From: Whitmania pigra | Lineage: Eukaryota; Annelida; Clitellata; Hirudinida; Haemopidae | Assembly (NCBI GenBank): GCA_021613335.1 | Contig: JAJTWR010000047.1 | Location: 169,314-233,313 of the forward strand | Length of the DNA: 64,000 bases | Direction of reading: 5' to 3' | In this document: positions 46,620-58,559 of the stretch, in pieces | How positions within the stretch are numbered: the stretch's first letter is position 1 | Layout of the letters: every line of letters starts with the position of its first letter | Program-made: the position numbers and the translations under genes | The notes under the pieces: generated by a model | Databases searched by the model: none | What the model was told of the DNA's origin: nothing | The model's input: only the letters and a program-made list of their open reading frames with translations

Positions 46620-48500
46620 TATTTAAAAAAATTTTGTGAGTTTAATACATTAACCTGTTCCAAATTTAATTCGTAATTAGTGGTTTGAAGATTTATCGTC
46701 TAAAATATAATTAGGATTCCGGCTACTTCCTCACTTTACACGGACTTTTCAAGTTGGTATTTAATATAAATTATCATCACGTCATGGGGCTATTTTGTCG
46801 CCGGGCTATAATGACGGGGCCGTTTTGACGGGGCTGTTTTGACGTGGAGCTGGTTTAACGGGGCTGTTTTGTCGGTGCCATTTAAGTAGCCATTTCATGC
46901 AATGTGGTTGTACGTATAATCTGGATGATTTTTACTGCAACGTTCAGCTATGCGTTCTCTGCGAAATTGACATGTTGTGACCCGCAATGTCATTGTTATC
47001 ATAATTTCTTAAATTTTAAACCGTTTATACTAAAACGCTAATGCATATTTTCAAATTGTTAATTTAACATCAGAATTACATGAGTTTTTTGCTGTCTAAA
47101 TTTGAAACAATTGTTGAGAATATTGTTACAAACGATTTTCCAAACTTTTTCAAAATTTAGAAAATTTTAGAAAATTTTACAAAGCACTTTTAATAAATGC
47201 TGAATGTGATTTGCGAAAGACACGTTGATAGAAAAGATTTCTATTGTGGCGGCATGAAAATCGGCAATAAAATAAATTTTGTGCTTTCAAAGAAATTTAA
47301 ATTACAGGTGTTTGTTATCGAAATTTTATTTTATTTTATATTTAAGATTGGAAGTATTCGAAACACTTTTTAAATAGTATGCCCTAATGGCAGCGATACT
47401 AACAGACAATTTTGAGAGCAAAATACAGCTAATGATAATTATAAAATTGAACATATGGAAAGAGCTTCATCACCATGGTTACAACCTGAGAAATTACTTA
47501 GATTTCACTCGAGTTCGCAACTTTATTGTAATTGAAATTAAGGAAACATGCAGAAACTGATGATATGCAAAAATGCAAAATGTTATATATTGTATATATT
47601 GCATATTGTTTATTTATCTTTTGTTTTTTTACATACTATTTGTTAATCCTACTGTTAATTTGTGGATCATACTTGAGAGCAGAAGCGTTTCGTTTAGTTA
47701 AGACTGACTCTTGAGTTATATCATTCTGGTTCCTTTTGTGGCTTGTACGTTTGTGTCTAATGTTTTTTTATTGAATACAATTTATCCAAATTAAAAAAAA
47801 GTATGAAGTGATTTATTTCACTTAGAAATAATTGTGCATTATTATTTACAAGTTATTTGATATTTTCATTGTCTTGAATAATTTATAAAAATTTAATTTA
47901 ATTTAATTATGAGAGAACATGTCTTATTTTTCTTAGCAAAGTTTATCACGAAATCTACGTACCTGACAGAAAAATAATGAAAACTGTTCTCTAATTCTGT
48001 AAATTTATTTATTAAATTTGTCCTAAATAATTTTGTAAGTATCACATTTAGCATTATCTAATCTATGACTATCGAAAGTTTATTTTTATTTTAAGCTTTA
48101 GAAGTTTTACAATTCTTTCAACATAAAAAAATTAAACATATTAATGCCAAATATTTGTAACATTATTCTCAGTTCCTTTATTGCTATTTTTTATTATTGT
48201 AAAATACGTCTACCTACCGAGATTGCGATTGCGATTTGCGGGTTATAATGCCATTAAAGAGTCTTTTTATCATTTTAAAAAATCAAATTCAAGTTATTCT
48301 CTGAATTCTTCCTTTGTATATGTCATGCATTTCGTTTTGCTTTGTTAAAATTAATTTATTAGCTCGATGTCGATAAGAATAATTATTCATTTTATTTTAT
48401 CTGCTTATCGTTTGTTAATCCTTTACATTTATTTCTTAAAAATGTTTTATTTCGTTAAAAATTGCGATGGTCATGTTTGAGTTTTGTGCTCAGCATTTCT
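46620..48500. other. AT-rich non-coding stretch
   Basis: No gene is recognised. GGGGC(C/T)(G/A)TTTTG(A/T)CG phrases recur around 46785-46880 as a small degenerate repeat. Confidence 0.4.
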
Positions 48501-48930
48501 GTTTTAAACCATCTAGTTCTGATGTTTATCTGTTGTATTTTTCATTTCTTCGGTGTATTTAATTGAACATATCGAATATGTGCAGAGAAGATTTACCAAA
48601 TTCTTTCCAGCAGTTCGAAACAAACTTTTCAAACTCAAACTTTTCGGACTTCCAACCATCCATGTTTTAAACCATCTAGTTCTGATGTTTATCTGTTGTA
48701 TTTTTCATTTCTTCGGTGTATTTAATTGAACATATCGAATATGTGCAGAGAAGATTTACCAAATTCTTTCCAGCAGTTCGAAACAAACTTTTCAAACTCA
48801 AACTTTTCGGACTTCCAACGACATATTATTTTAGATTTATGCTTCAAAATGTTGCACGTATTTGCCAAAACCTTTTTAATTGCATTAAATTCTCTTATTT
48901 TATAATCTAATATTTTACAAGATAATAATA
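48501..48930 (+). pseudogene. LINE C-terminal fragment with internal tandem duplication
   Basis: Reads HIEYVQRRFTKFF then FKLKLFGLPTTYYFRFMLQN, the usual end of the RT region of CR1/Jockey-like LINEs. The segment 48501-48663 is repeated at once as 48664-48819 (period 163). An AAT run follows at 48925. Confidence 0.65.
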
Positions 48931-49656
48931 ATAATAATGATTTGTTTTTGATCTCTTCGTACTCCTCTTGGCGCGGCCTCGGCTTCTCCAGAACCACGTT
49001 AATGAACTTAACAACAACGGCTCTCTCTGGTTCTTACCTCATGTGGAAGCATCACAAGCGCAAAACTCAAAAGACGATGGCGGAAACGAGTTGGATTGTA
49101 GCGAGGACATTTATTATGTATTGTACGGACTGTCTTTTTAAATGTCGATGGTGTTGTGGTTCGCGTATTATGTCCCGGGGTTCTCTCAGGCCCAGAAGGG
49201 GGGCTTTAAATATTCGTTGAGGTTTTTTACATCGTCTACGATCGAGTTTAAACATTTGTTTGGCTGAGAAAATAAACGTTAAACAAAATTAATAATAATA
49301 ATAATAATTAGGATTACGCGGGTTTGACGACATGGATAAAGCTGATGTCTCTAAATTCTAGAAGTTAGAGATAACAAAGAGTGCCCGAATTAGAAACGTA
49401 TATCGGCTGACCTTTTCCTTCCTTAAGGTGTGCCCTAATGAACTGCCAGCCTCGGCAATTCTAGACTGCATTTAAGCCCACCTGCCAGACCAAGTGATAG
49501 TGAAAGGAGTTCTAAATGGCATTCAGAAAAAGGCAGTGAGACTTCTGCCAAAGAATATGGAAACATTACCTTCTTTCTTCAGTATAATTATTTTGAGAGC
49601 ATTGAAATTATAAATTATTAATAATAGGCGTCGGTAGACGAGTGATTATTACCTTA

Positions 49657-50410
49657 GTCTCTAACATAACATAACAATTAACATAACATAACAATTATTT
49701 ATAGTGGTTAAGAAGACCTGGATCTGTATAATAACCACTCTTTTTAGTAATAACCGAATTTACTTAAGTAAATTTTGAATTTATCTAGTGTGTCAGCATG
49801 GATGGTTTCCTTATCTAGTTTATTCCATAAGGAAACCACCCACGAACTGAAATAATTGTTTTTCAAGTTTCCCGAAGCCTTCCTATATAATTTACAATCT
49901 AGTAGAAACACTTTTGGTGGTTTCGAAAAACTGTTCAGGCAAAAGGCCTTCCCTTCCCGATAAAATTTTGAATGCCTCGATGAGGTCCCCTCTATTTCTT
50001 CTCTTTTCCAGAGTCGATAATTTACATCTACTTAATCTTTCCTCGTAACTCAGCTTTCCAAAGCCTTCTATCATCCTGGTTGCCCTTCTTTGTACACTTT
50101 CTAACACTTCTACATCCTTTCTCAAATGAGGGTTCCACACTTGCACACAGTACTCAAGGTGTAGCCTTACTAATGCTTTATACAATCTCAGTATTACACC
50201 CTTGTTCCTACTCACTACTGTTCTCTTTATCATTCCAAGTACTCTGTTTGCTTTTTTAGCAACTTCCATGCACTGTAGAGATGCTTTTCCATTGTTCTGC
50301 ATTATTACCCCCAGATTTCTTTCATGATTTGACTGCTTCAGAATGCTTCCTCCAAATGCATATTCGACTTTCGTGTTTTTGCATCCCATATCCTCTAGGA
50401 GGAGTTCAAA
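49657..50410 (-). mobile_element. 5'-truncated CR1-like LINE
   Basis: The last 165 codons are open (50389-49892): NHERNLGVIMQNNGKASLQC, MIKRTVVSRNKGVIL, LVRLHLEYCVQVWNPHLRKD, LESVQRRATRMIEGF, LSTLEKRRNRGDLIEAFKIL. This is the C-terminal end of a CR1/L2-type RT protein. The catalytic RT is absent. The 3' UTR (49891-49680) ends in AACATA repeats (ATGTT on the sense strand). The same 3' end recurs at 60010-60195. Confidence 0.88.
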
Positions 50411-50469
50411 TAACAGCCGCTTGCAGGAGCTTCCACAACTAAAACCTAATGATTTTATTCCAAATGAGA

Positions 50470-50942
50470 GACTTTAAGAAAACTTGAATTAGGCATTCGA
50501 TGGAATAGACGTTCGCATTTGAAAATAGTGTTTATTTTTTGTACATTATTGCATCATTCCCCTGCAAAACTCCGGTTAAAATATGCTGGGGCCGGTGTTC
50601 CCGGCCAATTCCTAGCGCGAATCTATATATTGAAATAACCCGGGGGTCCGCAAATAAGTAAGTTAACTAATAAGTTTATTAGAGCAGGTATTCAGTTAAT
50701 GGAACTGAATAATAGAAGTTTAAGTGTTTTAAGAATTGAGGTACTTAAGGATGCAAATGGTTATTTGGGCTTCTAAATCGTCTTGATTCTCGTTGTTTGT
50801 CAGGTGATTATCGAGAATGCTTTTCTGTAGCAAAAATAGATCCCACGTGCCCGAAAAAGATGCCAAATATAATTAAGTATAAATTTAATTATATTAGCAA
50901 TATAAACTTAATTAATTTCCAAAAATCTAAGTTTACAACAAT
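50470..50942 (-). repeat. solo LTR, same family as 16910-17511
   Basis: On the minus strand it begins TGTTGTAAACTTAG and carries the TATTCAGTTCCATTAACTGA block, TAATAAACTTA and GGACCCCCGGGTTAT. No internal element sequence is attached. Its inner end is uncertain because the LINE at 50410 adjoins it. Confidence 0.6.
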
Positions 50943-51258
50943 ATCATGGGAAACTAATGTTTGAGAAGCTATACAGATGATCCCACCAACCGTGACATAA
51001 TATAAGAAAACTACTTATTTTCCTTTTCTTTCAACTTCTTGAAATTACCGATGATGTAATGCATAATCAATATTTCAATGATCCTTTATTGAAATAATCA
51101 AAATATTCTTATAAATCAACTTATTTTAAAATCTAAAAGGGTAAACAAAGAGCGTGCTATCAATTTCTTAGAGCTAACCATTGATTTACTTTTTTCTGAT
51201 ATCGTATTTTTTATATGTTTTATTCGGATAATTGATAAAAATTAAAATATGATCTCAC

Positions 51259-51580
51259 CAGGCATAATCTGGTAACCTTTGCATGTTCCATTAACATCTT
51301 CATTGTAATCATAACGAATGACATCTTTGTAAAGAGAACAACTCTTTTCCACCCATTGATAGTTGAAACTCTTGCAATTGTTTCCAAGCAGATTTTGACA
51401 AAACTTGAAGCATTCGATGGCTGACCTGGCTGATCTTTCATAAATCGGAGTACTGCTTTTGCACAGATTGATATTCGAATAGGACCCCTTCTGAACACGA
51501 ACAGAAACTTCGTTTGATATGCTGAGATACAAATATATCAGGATAATTAAATAGGTCGTTGATTTTAAATTATTAATCAT
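51259..51580 (-). CDS. signal peptide plus PAN/apple domain, first exon of the lectin gene
   Basis: ATG at 51580 begins a hydrophobic signal sequence (TTYLIILIYLYLSI), then a PAN/apple-like module: LCKSSTPIYERSARSAIECF, KFCQNLLGNNCKSFNYQW and SCSLYKD, with a cysteine in NGTCKGYQ. The spacing C...C..C...C..F.Y....C.L is that of PAN domains, which mediate protein or sugar binding outside cells. The exon ends at donor CCTG/GTGAGA in phase 1, matching the phase-1 acceptor of the lectin exon at 45008. I infer a secreted PAN plus C-type lectin protein with a 6.2-kb intron holding LINE and LTR debris. Without transcript data the join is an inference. Confidence 0.65.
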
Positions 51581-51829
51581 TTTCTCTCATTAACTCTTTA
51601 AATATTTCAAATAATAATTTCATAAAAATGTTTTCGGTTTGTATGTTATCATGCTACTCGCGAGTATTCTTATAAATCTTTATATGGAGATCGACAACGG
51701 CCATGCACTGTCTCGAAAACATATTTAAGTCCTTTGTTTGTGGTAATTTCTGTTCAACTGCATTGTATTGCTTATAATTAATAAAGAATAATTTCTTCCG
51801 AAAGATTGTGAGAAAACACACAATGTTAT

Positions 51830-52007
51830 AATGATAATGATAATGAAAATGATAATGATGATGATAATGACGATGATAACGATAACGATAATGATATTGA
51901 TAATGATAATGATGATGATAATGATGATGATGATGATGATAATAATGATAATGATAATGATGACGATAATGATGATGATAATGATAATGATGATAATGAT
52001 GATGATC
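51830..52007. repeat. GATAATGAT microsatellite
   Basis: Imperfect mix of GATAAT, GATGAT and AACGAT units. Long open frames across it are artefacts of the repeat. Confidence 0.95.
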
Positions 52008-52159
52008 AATTGTTCCTTTTTATTGCAGTACACGTCGCTGCGAGTTAAAAAAAAACTCGAGCAATTATAGGTGCAATTTATCATTTGCAACTAATGAGTG
52101 GGGTTATTTTAATCGCATGTCCAGATAGCATTAAATAAAGAATCTCTAGGAAGAAATAA

Positions 52160-52382
52160 CTGCTTTTTCTACATGGCTCTTGCTTCATACACTCGAGAAG
52201 AACTTGTCTCTTCTCCCTCCTCAATAGAAGGATCATCCGGTCACAGAGTACTCTCGAGCTCTTCAAGCGTATGCTACGTATCTTTTCATGGTATCCCTCT
52301 AGAAACCAAGTCTCCTCTGATGCTACTCTTACGGCGCCTTACAAATAAACTATTATTATTAGTGTTATTATTATTATTCTGC
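52160..52382 (+). repeat. LINE 3' end, related to 61240-61612
   Basis: Shares CTCTCGAGCTCTTCAAGCG, TCTGATGCTAC and ACGGCGCCTTACAAATAAA with the 61.5 kb LINE tail, and ends in a TTATTA run. Confidence 0.6.
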
Positions 52383-52391
52383 TAAATGAAA

Positions 52392-52948
52392 TGCAAGGTG
52401 ACATTAAGTTCGAAGCTTTTGACGCACTAAGAGAACTATTTGTCAAGGTTTGAGACTTTCGCAAAATCAAAGTCAGTCCCAGATAAAAAGATACCACAAG
52501 TATTTCTGACAAATCAAACTCCCGAAATTTACAAGTTGTTAAAAACTATACTACAAAGGGAGAATACAAATGTAGACAATCTGGACATGAAAGATGTAGT
52601 TGCACAAATTGAGGAAGCCTTTGACCCTTTGGCTTGTGATAAGAGAAAGATTTAAATTATGGTCCCACATGAACAGGAAAACTGGTGAGTCTATCCAAGA
52701 CAAGGATAAGACAAGATACCACAAGTATTTCTGATAAATCAAACTCCTGAAATTTACAAGTTGCTAAAAACTGCTGCACTACAAAGGGAGAATACAAATG
52801 TGAACAATCTGGACATGGAAGACGCAGTTGCACACGTGAAGGAAGCCTTTGACCCAAAAAGGCTTGTAATAAGAGAAAGATTTAAATTTTGGTCCCACAT
52901 GTACAGGAAAACTGGTGAGTCCATTCAAGAATTAGCTACCACTTGATG
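52392..52948 (+). pseudogene. Ty3/gypsy Gag fragment in two tandem copies
   Basis: Copy one (about 52440-52700) reads RFETFAKSKSVPDKKIPQVF, YKLLKTILQRENTN and DVVAQIEEAFDP. Copy two (about 52715-52948) repeats it as EIYKLLKTAALQRENTNVNN and EAFDPKRLVIRERFKFWSHM with TGESIQELA. The block F.P....I.ER.KF.......GESI.EL is a typical capsid end of gypsy Gag. Each copy has a lesion and no pol follows in frame. Confidence 0.7.
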
Positions 52949-53539
52949 AAGCTATGACTACAAAATTTATGTGTTCTCTTAGTAGGCTATATTGAAATCA
53001 CTAAAGACAGGAGAAGACTAAGAATGGGTTATTGCTCAGATTTTCATGCTTTGAACCATTTCTTCCTACCTATTTTATGGACTCACAAGAGTGATGACCC
53101 AATTGCAGTAATTTGTAAATTCTACAAGAATAATTTTATGATTGTTTCACAACAACAGTACAAACCAACAGATGAACTCACCTAAGATGTCCGATTGCAA
53201 AGAAAATCCTTTAAATCGCATGCAAGAGCACATTTCGTGTTTGAAACACAAGAGCAATCGTATAATAGTTTCCTAGAAAATAAATGTATATGTGTGCCAT
53301 TGCCAACATGCACTATCGAAAGAGGATTGAAATTATTCCATATTAATTTTAATAATTCAAAATAATAATATTACAAACATATTATAAAGTTAACGTAAAC
53401 GTTTTGTCGGTGCCACAATTGACTGTCGGTAAAGGGGTCGCCATCACTGAATAAATATTGGACTCATTAGAAAAAGGAATGTGGAGGGAGACCCATAGAA
53501 ATCGTTCCGAATAAATTATTCAAATGGACATCCAGTGTT

Positions 53540-53760
53540 AGTTTAACTGTCCTAACGGTCTTGCAATTGTCCGTTCTTCATATCATAGCTCCCCCATGGA
53601 GAAGTTTGGCTGAATCTAAAAAATAAAATTTAAAGGTTTATATATTTTCATTAAACTCAAGATTTATAACAAATTGCTTTTAAGTGGATAAAGGGATAGA
53701 GAGTGAAAAACCAAAGCATAGACAATCTGTCAGCATTGATACAAATTGTAATGATTGAAA
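53540..53760 (-). other. intergenic or intronic sequence beside a possible exon
   Basis: An acceptor-like TTTTTAGATTCAG on the minus strand near 53606 precedes a short open run (QTSPWGSYDMKNGQLQ then a stop). Its phase to any upstream exon cannot be established. Confidence 0.2.
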
Positions 53761-53772
53761 CATGACCGGGAG

Positions 53773-54636
53773 CAGTGGCGCAACTAGGGGGGGCAGGGGG
53801 GGCGCAAGCCCCCCCCAGGCTTAATAGGAGAGACCCTGCAATTTTTCCAAATCCGATCAGTTTTTTTTGGTGGGGGGGGGGGGGGTAAGGGGATTTAACT
53901 GGTTTGAAACTTTGAGACAGAACATAGTCAAACTCATTAATAAATTATTAAAGATACAAAATAAGACTGTAGACAGAAGATAGTCAAACTCATAATAATA
54001 ATAATCTGTTCTATTTTTAATTCTTTATTAATTATAATTGGTAGTTTTGATTTAAACAGTTTCAAAAATTTTCTAAACTTCGCCTTATTAAAAGTCATCT
54101 CGGGACGACTCTGTCTGCCTGTCGTTTGCAAAGTTTATTGAGAATATCTGTGAACAAAACAACTACTGCACTTCTTCCAGTAAATAAAATGGTGAACAGA
54201 TTTTCACAGATTGATCGAAAAATTATTTTGTAACTGTAAACACATCAAAATGTAATTTAGACTACAACATTTCAAAATTGTTTTAAACTGTTTAGGATCT
54301 TAATTTTATACATAATTTAGATTAGGTGAAATGTTTAGGATATCAATCATATCATATTACAATTTTAAACATATCATAAACTTTTTTTTTACAGTTGCTT
54401 TAACTGGCTTGAAACTTTGAAACAGAAGATAGTCAAGCTCATTAATAAATTATTAAAGATACAAAAAAAGACTGCAGACTTATAAATAAAAACTTATAAT
54501 AATAATCAGTTCTATCTTTAATTCTTTATTAATTAAAATTAGTAGTAATGATTTGAACAGTTTCAAAAATTTTTCGACTGCGTCGGGCTTTTCTAAACTT
54601 GAGCCCCCCCAGCATTTTTCGCTGGTTGCGCCCCTG
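53773..54636. mobile_element. non-autonomous hAT element, 864 bp, perfect 8-bp TSD
   Basis: The left end reads CAGTGGCGCAACTAGGGGG, the right end (reverse complement) CAGGGGCGCAACCAGCG. ACCGGGAG flanks both sides (53765-53772 and 54637-54644). No coding region is present. Inside, two near-copies of a segment (AACTTTGAGACAGAA/ACTTTGAAACAGAAG...AATTCTTTATTAATTA...AACAGTTTCAAAAATTT) lie about 550 bases apart. Confidence 0.93.
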
Positions 54637-54735
54637 ACCGGGAGCATTGATGATGGTGGTTTCGTCGGAAACGTGGTTGTTGACCTGGTACCAGAGGGAC
54701 GTGACCTCGCCATCGTAGTCCTTCCACTCTGCGAC
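54637..54735 (-). other. open segment interrupted by the hAT element
   Basis: The minus strand reads EWKDYDGEVTSLWYQVNNHV then SDETTIINAPG, with GC content and codon-like quality unlike the surroundings. An acceptor-like GTCGCAG stands before AGTGGAAGG. The hAT element enters after the last codons. It looks like an exon, but I cannot name the protein and no partner exon is certain. Confidence 0.35.
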
Positions 54736-54994
54736 GATTCTCATGGCATTTTCAGGTCAATCAAAAGATGAAAACACTTAAATGCAACACTGATAAAGGA
54801 CTAACTTAAAAAAACAAAATTTATACTTCATTATGGATTAACATCATTTTAAAGTATTACAATCAAAATCACTTAATAGTACATTTTATTTAAGAATTAC
54901 AACATTCAATTCGCTCGGCGTTGGTGTCGTTATTATCGCTCGTTGGCGAAAACGCACCACGTGTTTTTTTCTCTTGGATCAGTCAAGCCAAGCG

Positions 54995-56594
54995 AAGATG
55001 GGAGAGCGTTACTCGACCCTCCGAAATTAGGTGAGCTTCGTGTAGGTAAAGACGAACTGGAAGAGCACCTCACTAATACGTATCGTGATTCTCTTCGTCA
55101 CATTCCCCTTCCTGTTAAACAAGACATCTCAGTGGTGCCTCTCCTCACCAGTGTTTTTAGCTTGACATTTCTGTCGATTGAGAAAGTGAGGCGAGTTATT
55201 AGAAAAGCTAGGAACCGTTCGACGCTGGTTCCTAATGGAATTCCCTATCTTTTGTATAAAAGATGCCCGAAGGTGCTGTTTATGCTGCACTCCCTCATCG
55301 GAAGGGCTTGGCAGTCAGGCATTGTAGATGATGAGTGGAGAGTCGCAGAAGGCGTCTATATACCAAAGGAACGGGACTCCATTCGCCTAAATCTATTCAG
55401 ATCTATTTCGTAGAATGTAGAAGGGAAAATATTTTTCTCTTTAATTGCATCGAGGCTCACTGAGTATGGTTTGTCCAATAAGTACGTTGATACATCGATT
55501 CAGAAGGGAGGTGTTCCAGGCGTGCCTGATTGCATAGAGCACTCTTCTATGATTTGGGAGGCTATTCAAAGAGTCGCCGCCTGAGTTTGTATGTTGTGTG
55601 GCTCGACTTGGCGATTGCATGCGGGTTGGTACCATACCAACTCATATGGAAAACTTTGGAGGTTCACCATGTGCCGCGTCACGTAATTCAAATTATTCAG
55701 ACGTATTTTGACGGGTTTATGATGAGGTTCTCCACCAAGACGTTCAAGACTAAGTGAGTTCCTCTGGAGGTGGGTATTGCAATGGAGTGCGCAATATTAC
55801 CCTCCCTTTTCGTACTGGCGATGCAACTTCTGCTCAACGCGGGTGAGCCAGATGCGCATTTAGGTAAGGGTCTCTATATGCCTTCGGTGAAAGCCTTTAT
55901 GAATGACACCACCCTAGTAATGAATAGGAGACCGGCAGTTCAGAACACTTTGAACAAGTTCAATGGCCTTCTTGGGTGGTGTCGAATGGCTTTTAAACCT
56001 GCAAAGTCGAGAAGAAAAGAAGGAAAAGTCTGCATAGAAATCTCGTTTGTTGTAGCGGGTCAACGGATTCCTACAGTTTTCGAGGAACCGATTAAGAGCA
56101 TAGGCCGAGTGTTTAATGATTCGCTAAAAGCTAGGAAACAAGAGAGCTGCACAGTCGAACAGGCTGTTGTGGGTTTGAAGGCAATCGGAGAGGGACCATT
56201 GCAGGGAAGGTTTAAGGTATGGTTGTTACACTATCCCCAGCTGCTTAGGGATAGCGGCAGGAGGCCGGATGTTGTTTTCGCATAGTCGTCGTCAGGCTCT
56301 CTCATTTTGATAGAGTTGACTGTCCCGTGGGAAGATAGGATCGAAGCAAGTCAGGTTCTGAAAGAAGAGAAATACTCTGAACTAGCGAAAGATCTAGAGG
56401 TGAGCGGGTTTCGGGTAATGCCAATGCCCATTGAAGGTGGGGAGAGAGATTTAATTGGTAAGTCATCCTACACGTTCCTCACTCAAATAGGTTTATCGAG
56501 CCGGGAAAGAACTAGGGCTATGATAAAAATGTCGGTAGCTGAAGAGGCAGCATCGTGTTGGATTTGGGAGATGAGAGGCCGTAAGCGTTGCTAA
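54995..56594 (+). pseudogene. RLE-LINE RT and endonuclease, broken
   Basis: In order, over several frames: DELEEHLTNTYRDSLRH, EKVRRVIRKARNRSTLVPNG, VAEGVYIPKERD, GGVPGVPDCIEHSSMIWEAI, LYVVWLDLAIACGLVPYQLI, MRFSTKTFKTK, AILPSLFVLAMQLLLNAG, VKAFMNDTTLVMNRRP (the usual catalytic DD block is here MNDTT), CRMAFKPAKSR, and finally RRPDVVFA then LILIELTVPWEDRIEASQ, the PD-(D/E)xK endonuclease core. Stops lie at about 55411, 55582, 55755 and 56283. The second catalytic aspartate is replaced by threonine, so RT activity is lost as well. Confidence 0.82.
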
Positions 56595-57005
56595 GAAAAG
56601 AGATCGCGGTTTGGTTGTTGAGATGATGGCGCGCGCATTCGCAAATGACGTGAAAACGCGAATGAGCGTTTGATCAATATATGCGCGCGTCCGGTGAGCA
56701 TATATTTCAGTGAAGGCGGCCGCTTCAAAGAAATTATAACGCTCAGTTTGCATTATATGGGATCAATGCGCAAAGGTCGTCATGAATCTCATCGATAACC
56801 ATATAACGTGCGGTGCGTTACGATGATAGGTAGGGTTTTCACTGACAGGGACACCCGCCTGATCAACGGGTATGGTCCACCCATCGAGAACGTCAGGAGT
56901 TTGGGCCGAAACGCTTGATGACGGAGGCACTCCTCTGATGATTCCCCGTCGGTTAGCTCCGCGGTAAGAGTTTCTAAGTTCAAAAGTCAGGGAACCTTCT
57001 CTTAA
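54995..57005 (+). mobile_element. RLE-type LINE, 5'-truncated, inserted in duplication copy 2
   Basis: Coding remnant to 56594, then a GC-rich 3' UTR of about 400 bases. It starts just after the shared host phrase CAGTCAAGCCAAGCGAAG and ends near TTTCTAAGTT, after which the lectin duplication resumes. Related to the fragment at 34110-34640. Confidence 0.8.
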
Positions 57006-57337
57006 CAAACTTCATGAAGGACCTCATTGAAACCATAAGGACTTTTAATATCATTTAATATAAATGTTTAGCATAAATTAAACATGTTCGTTTTGTTTTT
57101 AACTCTTATTTATTAACTAACTTATTCGACGTATTGAAAGTCACAGAAAAGCTTTATTGATCAATTCATTTATTTAAGACATTTATTCATGTGCTAAAAG
57201 TGTAATTGTATTTAATTATTTATTCAAAGGCCATCATATGACGGAATTTAAATATTTAATGTTTTCTGATAAAAGTTATAAAGATATTGAAAGTAGCAAA
57301 TCTCGAGTGCATTTTAATTCAATTGAAAATAAACATG

Positions 57338-57866
57338 TCAAAACATTTCAATCTCACAGAGAATGCAAATCTGATTACTGCAGTAATAATCGTCTAAATT
57401 GAAATTATATACCCATTGAATGCAAAAATCAGTTGACAATGAATTAGAACTTGGTTACCCAGGTGTGGTGGCTTTCAACGGCTGATCAACACCTGGAAAA
57501 AGACTCCATTTGAATCGTTGTCGCGATCCGTTTATGTAAGGACTAAAGCCAGCAGACCAATATGAATAACGTCCTGGAATAGGACTATTCCGACAATTTG
57601 GTGTAACTGATCAAACAAAAGTATGATGTTATTATTACACATTGTATAATATATTATAAATAATATAATTGGAGAGTAATACTTGCTTTCTTTTCCGAAG
57701 AAACGAGAGAACAGCAGAGAATCATTATTGAGATCCACAATAACAGGATGAGAACGAGGATGCAAAGAGTTGCACTTTTGTCTGCCTGCGTACCAATTCC
57801 AAGCGCCAACCATCATTTTGATGCATTTGTTTCCTTCGATTAAATATTTAAATCCAACAGGACAAT
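57338..57866 (-). pseudogene. C-type lectin exons, copy 2, inactivated
   Basis: Exon from 57866 (acceptor AACCAG) reads as copy 1 with few changes (MMVGAWNWYAGRQKCNSLHP, VIVDLNNDSLLFSRFF). Exon from 57606 reads GRYSYWSAGFSPYINGSRQR, FKWSLFPGVDQPLKATTPG and then TAA at 57455-57457. Compared with copy 1, nine bases are gone from the WKPGEP segment and the adjacent GAA became TAA. Beyond the stop the frame still reads DDYYCSNQICILCEIEM. No PAN exon was found upstream of it, up to 64 kb. Confidence 0.85.
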
Positions 57867-58559
57867 CTGGTTTTAAAGATAAAAAAATTTAACATGACCC
57901 AAAATGTAACTTTAAAAAGAATGGCTTTTCAACTTTTTATTGAATTACTTGCAATAATAATATTTATAACAAATGCTTTGAAGTTCATTTGATAGTCAGA
58001 CAAAATGGAAATTAATTAACTGGCTTGTTATCACACGTTTTTATTAAAAATAATGTGTTATGAATCGTGGGAATATAGTGACCATTAACAAAAATTCGTA
58101 TCTTTTCATCGAGCAGTTGCAGAATTAGACAACCACATACATATTTTTAGAATGAAGTTGTTCAATGATATCGTGATGCAAAGTCGTTAACCTTTTCTTG
58201 CTGCACTTTATCTGCTGCTGTTTAATTGCGTGATCATCCCTCTTTTACTGGACATTTCAAGCTCTTAAATCTCCCACATTCTCGAGAGATTTGTTTCGAA
58301 TTATTGATTTTATTTTTATGTCCGACAGACGCATCTTCCTTTCAATGTCTTGTTTCCGAATATGAGGAAGGACTGAAATCTGTCGAACATGCTGTAAAAT
58401 ACTTCTCCTGTTCCGCTGCTATTTCCGTCTTCAGAGTAAAAGATTTTTTTCCCCATAAAATGTGCGGATTTGATGGACTGCATGTAGTCAGCATGATAGC
58501 AAAAAGGTTTCTTATTTGTTCTGAGAAAGAAATTAGTTCTGCTTCTCGCAATGATGAAC

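Larger units (their letters stand above)
54750..58016. repeat. segmental duplication copy 2 (lectin locus)
   Basis: Paralogue of 43608-45158, interrupted by the LINE at 54995-57005. After AGACAAAATGGAAATTAAT the two copies diverge. Confidence 0.9.

Noticed and set aside
51725..52090. Long open frames rich in isoleucine or methionine
   Set aside because: They are translations of the GATAATGAT microsatellite and have no non-repeat content of note.
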